The position numbers and the translations under genes were made by a program. Shown here one piece after another: positions 12,601-22,900 of a DNA stretch of 64,000 nucleotides. Each line of letters begins with the position of its first letter. Within the stretch, counting starts at the first letter, position 1. The DNA lies in NCBI RefSeq assembly GCF_037975245.1, contig NC_092563.1, forward strand, positions 25,135,960 to 25,199,959, read 5' to 3'. This DNA is from Apostichopus japonicus (taxonomy: Eukaryota; Echinodermata; Holothuroidea; Aspidochirotida; Stichopodidae). Under the pieces are notes generated by a model. It had not been told where the DNA came from. It made no database searches and saw nothing but the letters and a program-made list of their open reading frames with translations.

Positions 12601-14366
12601 AATTCGGGACATGATTCCAAATAATACGACACAAAACTTATTGAAATCAATACGCTTTTAGCAGTATGTATATTACAGTATAGGCTATATATAAAGGCAT
12701 ATCACCCAGTAAATATCAGAGCCCTTGTGTATGAAGAAGCATGCACTTGGAAGTATGTGCAGCAACATGTTTGGGGTAAAACGGACATGTTCACATTTAA
12801 TACATTAAACAATCTCCACTGACTGAATATATGTTTTGGTATAATTGAGGTGACGTTTACTTACTAACACAGACACAACCCATCATCTTAATGACTATCA
12901 ATGGCGGATCGCAGTCATCCGCTGCAAAGAACGGCTGGACAAAATATTCCGCGAAAGTCAACGAGATAATGGACAGAGAAGATGGCCTCATGAGGATCGT
13001 CGACACCCACGCGTACAAAAACCCAAGCGCTGGACCATAGGTATCATAGAGGTAAGGGAATTCACCGCCAGATTTAGGGATGATTGTTCCCAGTTCAGCA
13101 TAACAAAGGGCACCTATGGAAGAAATATATATACATATATATGTAAGACGAAATATAGGTAAGTCAGAAATGGTAAGTTAGACTTTAACGGTGCGGCAGA
13201 TATATGATGGTGAAGTCAGACATGACTGTAAGTCAGCGAGGATAAACAAGAAGCTAACTTAAGTAGTCGGATCCTCGAATAGAGGAGTAACATTTATAGA
13301 CGCGGGGTGGAGATATATAAAACCATAGTTGGTGGATGAGTTGGTACGATCACATATTTAACGTAAGACTGTTCAAACTATAAGTTTGGGACCGAGGACT
13401 AAGATGTCAATCATTTTAAAAGAGTATGGTTGTCGTTGGTAACTACAAGCGCATGTGCTAGCGGCTACTGAGAAGAAAAAAAGGAAGATCGCATGCCATC
13501 TACTGTTCTATCAAAACTTCCTTCATCACTCCCCTTGATTCGCAAAATACAGTTACATGCCAGCCCCAACCCCAGCCTCAACCAGCCCTTCCCCTTCTCC
13601 CTCCCCTCACACGAATCGACGACCCTTGTAAGCTCATTTTTATCTCATCTATATGTTGGTATTGGTTCATCTCACTCGCTGTCAATAATAAAGATAAATT
13701 TGTTTTCACAGACAGTAACAGTTTAAAAAAACAAGACACGTCGCTACCCTATATTTGAGATCAATTAATCCAATGTTACAACAAAAATAACTGTGTACAG
13801 TGGCGTGTACAATCGGTGGAGTTAGGGATGGCGGTAGCGCGGTCCCAACTTCATCGTCAGTCGGGGTGAAACGTTCAGTCGTTATAAATCATTTGCATTC
13901 GGTCGACGACGATTTAGTCCAATTTTCCGGGCCCGGACGCCCTACCCATAACAAAAAGTTCTACTCCCCTATATAAATCTGTCGGTGGGAATTTAGAATA
14001 TCCCCACCACCCTTTTCCTCTTCCTTGAGATATTGTGCACGGTACTGATTGTGCTACATATTTACCTATTGTGGACAAGGCTCCACATAGTACCCAGATG
14101 ACGAGACTCATTCCTACACTCTCCGTTTGTCTCAAAACGCCAACCGGAGACACAAAGATACCAGAACCGATCATTGTGCCCACGATAATGGAAACAGCAC
14201 CAAGTAAGGTGATCTGACGTTTAAGACCAACTTTGCCTTCTTTTTCATCCTCGGCAGCAACAGCGGCGTTATCGGCGATAGCTATATCTTCCTTCTCCCC
14301 TCGGCCATATTTTGTTTCATCGATGGAACCGCTCGTAGATCCCGACATGCTGCTATCCTCACCCAT
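5547..14366 (-). CDS. SLC7A9-like: SLC7A9-like amino acid transporter A1 (10 exons, last exon outside window)
   Basis: Light chain of a heteromeric amino acid transporter, expected in the plasma membrane exchanging cationic, neutral and cystine-type substrates with an SLC3 heavy chain. Coding exons (minus strand): 14366-14066, 13113-12865, 10328-10203, 9282-9177, 8919-8875, 8147-8024, 6901-6798, 6559-6463, 6177-6028, 5715-5547. All junctions are GT-AG and the frame stays open for 490 codons. Family marks: [12 protein letters not shown] in TM1 (about residues 67-78), ALCYAELGT (102-110), Cys168 in the outer loop after TM4 (the heavy-chain disulphide site in the family), [19 protein letters not shown] and AGREGH. 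The N-terminus (about 45 residues) is acidic and unlike mammalian members. The last exon should lie about 590 bp left of base 1, by homology with A2. A 4.5-kb transposon sits in intron 10. SLC7A9 is the best family match; other SLC7 light chains are less likely. Seen: exons and motifs. Inferred: substrate and partner. Confidence 0.9.
5867..5940 (+). repeat. Short CT-rich tract in A1 intron 9
   Basis: About 75 bp of CTCCCTCTCC-type repeats. It is the unexpanded counterpart of the A2 minisatellite. Confidence 0.75.
6028..6177 (-). CDS. SLC7A9-like: A1 exon 9
   Basis: 150 nt, phase 0 to 0. Encodes [20 protein letters not shown] to HPEWKRPVK. Acceptor TTTCCAG, donor AAG|GTACAG. Confidence 0.92.
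6339..6401. repeat. TA microsatellite in A1 intron 8
   Basis: Alternating TA with TTTA interruptions; the unit 2 counterpart is at about 32,162-32,205. Confidence 0.8.
6463..6559 (-). CDS. SLC7A9-like: A1 exon 8
   Basis: 97 nt, phase 2 to 0. Encodes [19 protein letters not shown] and [10 protein letters not shown]. Donor ACG|GTAAGT. Because it ends in phase 0, it could join either exon 9 of A or exon 9 of a B module. Confidence 0.92.
6798..6901 (-). CDS. SLC7A9-like: A1 exon 7
   Basis: 104 nt, phase 0 to 2. Encodes [18 protein letters not shown] and [15 protein letters not shown] (TM8 of the family). Acceptor TCGCAG, donor AAG|GTAAAA. Confidence 0.9.
8024..8147 (-). CDS. SLC7A9-like: A1 exon 6
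   Basis: 124 nt, phase 2 to 0. Encodes [19 protein letters not shown] and [13 protein letters not shown]. Acceptor TTAAACAG, donor GTG|GTGAGA. Open reading on the 3' side continues into intron. Confidence 0.92.
8875..8919 (-). CDS. SLC7A9-like: A1 exon 5 (45-nt microexon)
   Basis: 45 nt, phase 2 to 2. Encodes [14 protein letters not shown], directly continuing the AYDGW motif. Acceptor TTTCAG, donor CAG|GTTAAT. Too short for ordinary ORF detection but supported by phase and homology. Confidence 0.88.
9177..9282 (-). CDS. SLC7A9-like: A1 exon 4
   Basis: 106 nt, phase 1 to 2. Encodes [11 protein letters not shown] then [18 protein letters not shown], the TM6 substrate-gate region of the family. 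Acceptor TTTCACAG, donor CTG|GTAAGT. Confidence 0.9.
10203..10328 (-). CDS. SLC7A9-like: A1 exon 3
   Basis: 126 nt, phase 1 to 1. Encodes [18 protein letters not shown] and [17 protein letters not shown] (membrane segment). Donor AAAG|GTTAGT. Confidence 0.9.
11520..12260. repeat. Degenerate tandem repeats of about 145 bp (unit 1 intron 2)
   Basis: At least five diverged units share CCAAATGACC..TTGACCTCCA, GCTTCTTGTACTCAATGTGG and ATATTGTGTTTACAA. No coding capacity. It is a locally amplified repeat of unknown family in A1 intron 2. Confidence 0.7.
12865..13113 (-). CDS. SLC7A9-like: A1 exon 2
   Basis: 249 nt, phase 1 to 1, from [10 protein letters not shown] through KSGGEFPYL and RPSSLSIIS to Cys168 (DDCDPP) and IKMMGCVCV. 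Acceptor CATAG, donor TTA|GTAAGT. Confidence 0.92.
14066..14366 (-). CDS. SLC7A9-like: A1 exon 1 (start codon)
   Basis: Starts [10 protein letters not shown] and ends in phase 1 at donor TAG|GTAAAT. The first Met follows a possible acceptor (ATTATTTAG) 9 nt upstream of the ATG, so a noncoding exon probably precedes it. It encodes the acidic N-tail and TM1 with GSGIF. Open reading past the donor is intron. Confidence 0.9.
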
Positions 14367-15525
14367 GTTTTTCTGTCTAAATAATATGTGATATTTGGTC
14401 AGAGACGATACAAAAGATAAGGAAATAATTACAGGCAGTGAACTTCAATAAATATACTTCAAATATAGATACCTTAAATATAGATTTTAAAGAAATTCAT
14501 TGGTACAAACTTTATGCTTTATAGTGAAGTCACTAAAATTTCCTTTAACTCCCGTCAAGTCTCGGGTCAACGGTCAGGAAAAAATATGTTAATGATTCGA
14601 CTAGAACTTCAGAAATGGAATTCAATTTCTTTGTTTTTAGTGGTGGTGGAGGTGGAGGTGGTTCTATGGTAATGTAGTTATCATTTGTGAGAGACTTTTT
14701 GACCAATTACTCTAAATTATGCCTATCAACGTTTGCTTTGGTTTTCAACATCGCCCTTGAATAATAAACCCCACACAACCTGATCCACCTATCACACCCA
14801 GTGTTCTTACTTCGATACTGTTAACGTGTTACGTCATGTTAGTTATCACGAGTCCCTTCGATAGAGAATAGGTATACTTCGTAAGACAAGTCACCCTATA
14901 TAAAGCCTCCTTTGCACGTCAGCCAAACAAATTGATCTCCTCTCAACACCCCACGGTCACCTAACATCCATCGAGACTGTGACCGAATGAACATGACAAT
15001 TTCGCGTTCCTTGACAACATGAAATAGTTACTACGCATGATCAGGTCAAAGGTAACTACCAGATAAGGTCTTTAGCAATTAACACGCTCAACAAACAAAG
15101 AAAATATACTTTACCATTAAATTTGTGGGAAGACCACTACACTTGTGTATGTTTAAAAAGTATCTGATTGACTTAGAAGAGCAAACATTTAGTTCTACTT
15201 GTAGCCTATCTCTTTTCTGTGTTGACAGCGTCTGTCGGTTAGGTTAATTGGCTGTATTCGATATGGGGTTGTTTTCACGGTGTAAAAGCATGATGCAATT
15301 CATCTCCAAGTCTTACAAACGATTCTATATGATATAGGCCTAATCATAAGTGAATACATACCAAGATTATCAAATATTTTATATTGATCACTGATGTAAT
15401 GTTGTTATATACCGGTATATGCAAAGACATACGGCATTTTCATTGTATTAATTCTTAACATTAAAATGATAATGGAAGTTATCAAATGTATTATACTTTC
15501 AAAATCAGTATAGGTCACTTTCATA

Positions 15526-16525
15526 AAATCCAAAGGAGGTCCTTTTTCAAAATGGTTTCAAAATATGTTGCGTCTGAAAAAGTCATAAATTGTAAAAATG
15601 TACATACCCACCTTTGCGTGGTTCAAAATTGATGTCAATTCCATTTACCATACACTGTATAGGCCCAATTCAATAATTCAAGTTATGATAAGTAGTTTTT
15701 GTTATCATAAGTAATTGAAAAACGGAAGTCTGACTCGAAAATTATCAACAAATTGGAAAAGCAAAGTCATTTTCCAAATCCTGTTTGAGCTATCTAGCCC
15801 ATTATTGGTGACTATGTGAAGTCTTTTAGAAATGTTTTTTAAGACGTTACATGACAAATATATACTAAGAATCCTCATCGTAGCTTCTCAATGGGATGGA
15901 GGGGGGGGGGGTTGCTGGTGGTCGTTGGGAAGGGGTGAGTAGGGTAGGGATTGGTATAGTGTTCTAGTTAAGTTACGTAACTTGTCTGTGTCTGTTATGT
16001 ATTATTTATAAATTTCTTTGGGTTCTGTTACATTCGGGGAGTGTGCTCTCATCAGCCCACCAGGCCTTTATATTTAGCACAATTCCGTTTTCACGACATG
16101 TACTGTTAACCCGATGTTCTTTAAAGTGGTTTTTTCTACTTGTAAGTTGTTGTGAAAAAAAACACAATAAATGAAATGGCTTTATTCTTTTCTAGCAATT
16201 CTGTTGTGGATGGGGGCGGAGTGGAGGGGTGGAGGAGGTAGATGAAGAACAGAAAAATGAAAATATGAATAGTAATAAAAGATTACATGACTTTTGTTGC
16301 TTTAAGTTGGAGATGTGATTTGTTTCAGTAAGATGCTAATGGTCCTGTATACAGTGGACTTAACGATAGTCTTATGTAAGATAACTTGAAGGAAAGGACC
16401 GTTTGTGTTCACGACGCATTGTTTTAAGACTAATTTATATGTCTGTACACTAAATAACTGACGTTTTAATTCACTTATAAGCTAATTCATTGGCATATCT
16501 ATTTTTTTTTAAATTATATCCCAAA
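15526..16525. other. 1,000-bp segment present only in unit 1
   Basis: Unit 2 reads CTTTCATACATAGCC straight across the site (about 41,662-41,678). No terminal inverted repeats or target duplication seen, so a deletion from unit 2 is as likely as an insertion. No gene recognised. Confidence 0.75.
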
Positions 16526-17620
16526 CATAGCCATACATATTTACACTAAAGCATAAATGCAGAATACACAAGTCATATCATAGGTTATGTTATGTAACTG
16601 TTCCAATTATAAGTTTTCTATATAGCCGAAATAAGAGGAAGATAAATTACGAAACAAAAGGTGGTTTCACCTCCTAAAGATATAGACTAATGCTTGTTAT
16701 GATGTCTCATTCGTTGGAATAAACACAATTTTGAATTATTCAAATCCTTATAAAACAACTGCCGACGCCCCCCCCCCCCCAAACTCTCTCTGATGAATTG
16801 AAACACTTTACGCCAAAAGTGGCAGCGGGATTGGGACCAGTCTGGAAGGGTGTGGGGGCTCAAACGTCGATAGGCACTGCGGCGTGTGACTTTGATTTGA
16901 TAACATACCACAAAGTTACCTCAAACATTATAAAAATTGGGCCCCTTTTTCGATTCCGTGGCTACAAATTATAGTTTAATAATATTTCTACAGATCAGAT
17001 TTATACGCACCCTACACCCGCATCTACCGCCGGTAATTAATAGGCCAATTTACCAACAGAACACAAAATTGACTGGAAAACCTCTACATACTGCCCCATA
17101 TGCCCCACCACACCCACTCAGGCCCGTAGCAATGAATAATGAGTAGGATGGGCAACAACAACTTAATTGGGGGCACCATACTCATGTCCCGTAACCTGTG
17201 AATGGCAGATGGAGAGGCATGCCCCCCCCTTTTCCCCTGCCTAGTCACGACCCCACCTACCGCGTAATGATACTGTTTGTTTCGAAACATGTTACAGCTT
17301 CTCCTCGATGATGTCGAATTTAAGAAACATACCCAAATATCTGAATAATAAATTTTTGGAAGAAATAAATCGCTTCGTATAGTGAAAGCTAACTTAATAG
17401 TCAATAAAATATGCACTAGTGAAATAAAATACAAGAAACCTCTCTTGAGCAGTATGCTGTACTTCCTCGATGAAGAGTATAAAGGTAAAACTAATTTTCC
17501 GTTACATTTCCGTTGTTTGCCGTAACTGTAACACAAAACAACTCTAAGAAATGCCATGTGCCGTAATAAACCGTTATAAAACCAAAACTTGAGTTGGAGA
17601 CAACATTTTTCGATATCTTA

Positions 17621-17690
17621 CCTCTGTGACGTCAAATGAAAATATTACTCCTGTCGTTTTAAACGCGGGGTCTTCCGCTATATATCCACT
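17621..17690 (-). promoter_or_regulatory. Candidate A1 promoter and noncoding first exon
   Basis: On the minus strand, GGATATATAGC (TATA box at 17679-17685) is followed about 60 nt later by a strong donor CAGAG|GTAAGA (last exon base 17622). A perfect CRE, TGACGTCA, lies between them at 17627-17634. This fits a short noncoding exon from about 17,650 to 17,622, spliced to the acceptor just before the A1 start codon. The arrangement is kept in unit 2. It is inference without transcript data. Confidence 0.4.
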
Positions 17691-19904
17691 TTATGGGGGA
17701 ATCAAGTAATAAAGAGCGTGTATTACTGACTAGTTTTACTCTATACGTGAACATTCACACAAGTGTTATAACCTCGCCTATCTGTAAACACAATTGGATT
17801 GTAACCTTTTGACAAATTCTAAAGAGCTTCTAAGCAACTTATCTATCTCCTATCGTGGTGTTTATATTATCAACTGTTTACATAAGGAGTGATTAAACAG
17901 AACGATACATTTTAAACGTTCTCATGCATCACTGTCCCACCTTGCGATAAGATTCGTTTAACTGTTCTGCTGAAACAATATTACAAACGTATTTGACAAC
18001 TATGATTTTTATAGCAGAGATTTAATTATTGCTAAACTCAAGAAATGACTTACACACAACAATACAACTATTAAATAGTTACTGGATGTTATTTTCTTCT
18101 GTAGTTAACAGATTTAAAGTTAAAAAATGTGATATAATCTATCAATTACAATCCACCAATGTGCCACTTATATGGAAAAGAAAAATCTTAGTATCTCGTT
18201 CATAACTCGAGTTATGTTTATTAAATGTAACGTATAGTTTGACTGGCCCTCGATTCTCCCCTAATTTGGCCCACATGTGGTGGCCTGTGACGTCACCACG
18301 GCAAATGTTCTTTTAAAAGTTTTATCTTCCCTTTTATAATCTTCTTGTACATTTATCCTTGCAACATGATACACTTGAAATGCTTGCATAGCTGTCAATG
18401 GTCTTGGTAATAAGAATTTGATTGAAAAAAATGCAACTGCTGTAGACAAATATATTATTATCCTCGGTAAATAAGTAATATAAACATCACAAAACAAAAA
18501 CAAAATCAGCGGAAATACGGTGATGACATCATTCACTTTGTTGTTGAAACATACATTTATAAATTACCATAAAAACTTTGAAAAATGCATATCTTCGCCA
18601 TACAAAATGCTATATGGGTTTACGTTTGACCTTAAGATTCAGAATTTCCAGCAATTCTTTTTAAGCCATTAACTTCAGACACCGGAATATCGATGTAAGA
18701 TTGTCTCGGAAATAATTTGGAAAGTCGGAACAAAACAGCAATTTCAACTAACTAACTAATTAACTATATTACATAACCAATCAGTTGCCTACAGGACCGA
18801 CCTTGACATTGCCAGATGTAAAATATTCTTATCTTTGTACTCCAGTAAAACGATTAAATTGATAACAAATAGTGGTAATTAACTACATTTATTGTTTTAA
18901 TTACTTTTTGACCTGTTTAGTTCTATGACAAACGATAATTTGGTTTGTTCATTGTTATAGTTAGGTATAATTTCAAATTTTGAAGAAAACGTGGAAATAT
19001 TTTAAGCGTTTGCTGTTTGCATGTAACAAACAACGATATAAAAAAATATTCACCCACAATATCTTACCGAAATTTCTCACTCCAGACCCTAACACAGCTC
19101 CCTGAGGACATAGCATATGGTTCACATATGAACCACTCCCCCCCCCCCCCTTCCCCTCTTAAGGACCACCCTGGATCTACAATTTCAGGTCCCACCAATG
19201 TGAAACTCGGTCCGGCGCCCGTGCATTAAAATATAGGTCTGGGTTTGTTTGCATTCATTTCTTCCATATTTCATGGGTTTATGCCTGATGCAGATGTTCA
19301 AAGCAAAGCAATATGGGAAATGTAGGAATAATCGGGGAAATGTGGTAAAATATGGGAAATTTGGGAATAATGAAGTAGATATGCATGTTGCTTGAAGGGT
19401 TTTTACATAGAACTCGTTAAAAATTCCTGGGCCTAAAGTGTATATTACTTTTCAAAGGAGGCATATTACAGATATGAGTGTCATATCAATGATGCAGCCT
19501 AATTTACATGCATACGAAAGTTATTGTCACTTTATCTCAAGGGATAATTAACCGTCATATGGCTGAAGTATCCACCATAGCCTACTTTCATTTGTTGTCA
19601 TAACTCTTGGAAACAAGCGGCACTCTAATTGTACATCGTTTCGATATAACGAAGAACTTCATGGAGTATTTTGTTCAAGAGTATTGTATGGTATATCTTT
19701 AATGTGTTCTTGGCCTTGTAGCCTACCGCACCGTTCCACTGTGTGGGTAATTGGCCTATCCATTCACGAGACTTAAAACACTATCTGATAGGATTTAACA
19801 CAACGAGCCACTTGTCTCATGAATCCATCGATCGCGATGGCAAGTAAGTGTCTATATATATATGACATCACCGTGTCGTATATTACATGTAAATTGCTGT
19901 ATTA

Positions 19905-19999
19905 CTACGAATCTGTTGATTCATTCACATCCTCTTCTGGAGAAACAAAACGAGATGGAACCGATAGAAGCAACTTCTGCAAGAATCGAGTTATATAAC
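19905..19999 (-). CDS. SLC7A9-like: B1 exon 11 (terminal)
   Basis: 95 nt after TTTTCTAG. Encodes GYITRFLQKLLLSVPSRFV and SPEEDVNESTDS, then TAG. Aligns with the A2 terminal exon ([19 protein letters not shown]). Confidence 0.82.
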
Positions 20000-22900
20000 C
20001 TAGAAAATGAATGAAAGTAATTGATATCATTTTTATATCATTGTCCCTATATAAGTAGACTATACACAACTAATTGTGTCAGACAATCAGCCCTTTCTCT
20101 CTTTAACAAATTCAATGTGGCTAATTACTAAAACATAAAATTCAACCAGCTGCACAATTGAGACTCTAAGTATATAAAATCAAATATATATTTGGTTCTA
20201 TGTCTTTTGTCTGACTCGGTATAGGCGTCTGATGAAAACGTTACGTCAATGTGTAAGTATCATTAAAACTAAGTTGTTTCTATATAGATGGCTCATTAAC
20301 CTTGCTTCTATATCAAACACATTCACTTTCAACCGTAATCAGTTATGTCCATACTAAGGCTAGTCATAATTAAATTCTTCAAAGTACCTTTACACAATAA
20401 TACACATTATATACATGTAAGCATACGCATTTGTGCAATTGGCGTTTAATAAACCACGTATTTTCTAAAATCTTTATCAAGAAAACTTACCAAAACATTT
20501 GATACGCAATCTCATCTTCACAAAGGGAAAATAGAGAAGAAAACCGGCCAAAATGAAGACCGCAGCAAACAACCAAGGCAGGGAAGGATCATTGATGATT
20601 GGCGCCATCATAAGATAGATCGAAAAGATCACCACTATCAGTGGGACTATTAGAGGAATCTAATCAGAATATGAAATTAAAAACACATATTTATTTGATA
20701 TGATATATTTAGGAGTTTAATCAATGGTCTACCGTGCGTTTATCTCAGAACAATGCACGAACGGGGGATAACTCAAGCAGGGCCGTAGGCTGGGTAGAAT
20801 CTCTAAGGGGACGGTTGGGGGAACATCGGGAAACATTATATATCGTTCAAATGTTACAAAGTGATGCTTTTGATGTGAGTACATACACAAGGGGCTCTTT
20901 AAAGAATTTTTAGTGGGTGGGACCATCATGACACTATGTAAGCGGAGCGGCGACATCTGTTGGCGCGTAGTGTAGCAGGAAAGGTTTTGCCAAAACTGCC
21001 TCCCACATTGCCGAAAATGGCACTTCCCATGCCTTGCAAGTTGCATCTAAACGTTCTTTATTTTAAGATCTCATGTTTAAGAAATTTACACTTCCTCCAA
21101 AAAGAGAGGTAAATTAGAACAATTGTATTCAGTAAAGTCATTTTGTAGGGAAAATAGGACTTAATAATAATAATAATTTATTTTGTAAAGCGTAAAATCC
21201 ACAAAAGTGCTCTAAAACGCTATGTAACAGCAAATAAAAAATATATATATATGACACAAAATATGTAGTAAAAATGCAGAATAAAATACAATATAAATGA
21301 GTATGAAAAATAAAAAGCATGCACGTTTGAGTTTGTTTGAGTATTGCACATGAAAATAATTTAATACACAGTTTAAATATTGCAGTAATGCTGTCTAAAA
21401 AGGAAGGTTTTCAGCTTTGACTTGAATGTCGTAAGACTAGAAACAGTTCTGAGTTCAGCTGGCAGCTCATTCCAGAGGCGTGGCCCAGCCACGCAAAAAG
21501 CTCTGTTCCCATAGCTGTTTGTCTTGGTGATCGGCACCTCCAGACGACTATGACCAGCAGAACGTAGGGCTCTTGTTGGCTGATAAGGACGGATCAGATC
21601 TTGCAGATATGGAGGTGCCATGTTGTTCTGGCACTTGAAAACAAGAAGAAGGACTTTGAACCTAATCCGCTGAGATACTGGCAGCCAATGAAGTTCATGC
21701 AATACTGGGTAATGTGACTAGATGTTCTTGTTAGTGTAACAATCCTTGCTGCTATGTTTTGGAGCCTTTGCAGTCGTTTTATTTGTTTAACTGGTAGTCC
21801 ACAGAAAAGTGCATTGCAGTAATGTTTAGATGTTATGAAAGCATGGATTAACTGCTCTGTGGCTTCTCTGGTGAGGTATTTTCGTATTCTTCCGATGTTG
21901 TAGAGATGGTACTGAGCAGACCGACACACAGATGTTATATGGTCTTCCATAGAGGCATGTTTGTCCATTATGACACCGATGCTCTTTGCCACATCACTAG
22001 GCTTCACCTGATGGTCACCAATAATGATGCTTGGACACTCTATCTTTCTGGCCAGATGCTTTGATGATATTAGAAGCACCGCAGTCTTTGAGTCATTCAT
22101 TTTTAGGCATTTCTGTGACATCCATTGCCGAACTGAGGTTATGCACTTCTCTAGACGATGTACAGTGATAGTAATGTTATTGGGGTGGAACATAAGATAG
22201 AGACTCGAGTCGTCTGCATAGAAGTGATAGTCCATGTCCTGCGAGCGAAGGAGCTGACCCATTGAAGACGTATATACCGTGAAGAGCACAGGCCCCCAGG
22301 ACCGAACCCTGGGGCACGCCACATTCTAACGTCTGAGGGTCAGAAGAATCCTTTCCCAGGCACACAATCTGTTGACGATCACTGAGGTATGATGTCATCC
22401 ACTTTAGGGCGCTACTTTTAACACCAAGGTCACTGAGTGTACTAAGAAGCTGGAGGTGGTCGACCGTATCAAAAGCGGCCGAAAGGTCTAACAGAACCAT
22501 CAGGCACGCTTGCTGACCTCCAAGAGCTACCATCAGATCATTCTGAATGCGCACGAGGGCAGTCTCAGTGCTGTGGTGTTTCCTGTAGGCAGATTGATGA
22601 GTCTCCTGTAGACCATTGTGTTCAAGATAGGATATGAGACGGGATGACACAACTTTTTCTAGAACCTTTGATACAAATGGAAGGTTTGACACTGGCCTAT
22701 AATTTGAGAGAACGGTGGCATCCAGCGAGGGTTTCTTAATGAGTGGTGGCACATGGGCGAGCTTGAAAGCGGATGGTACATCGCCAGTTATGAGGGAGTT
22801 GTTCACAATAGTTCACAATGTTCACAATGTTCACAATAGTGCTGATAACTGACAAGAGAGGTGTCACATACTGCTTAAGGAGGTTTGTAGGCAGCGTTTG

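Larger units (their letters stand above)
14367..19904. other. A1 5' region: candidate intron 0, promoter and intergenic DNA
   Basis: No further coding exon recognised. Holds the candidate promoter (17.62-17.69 kb), another CRE at 18288-18295, poly-G/C tracts and a 1,000-bp segment (15526-16525) missing from unit 2. The unit 2 counterpart is 40,326-45,097. Confidence 0.6.

Noticed and set aside
13914-14065. Extension of the exon 1 frame to a stop at 13,914
   Set aside because: Reads past a good donor at 14,065; exon 2 continues in phase with the family sequence.
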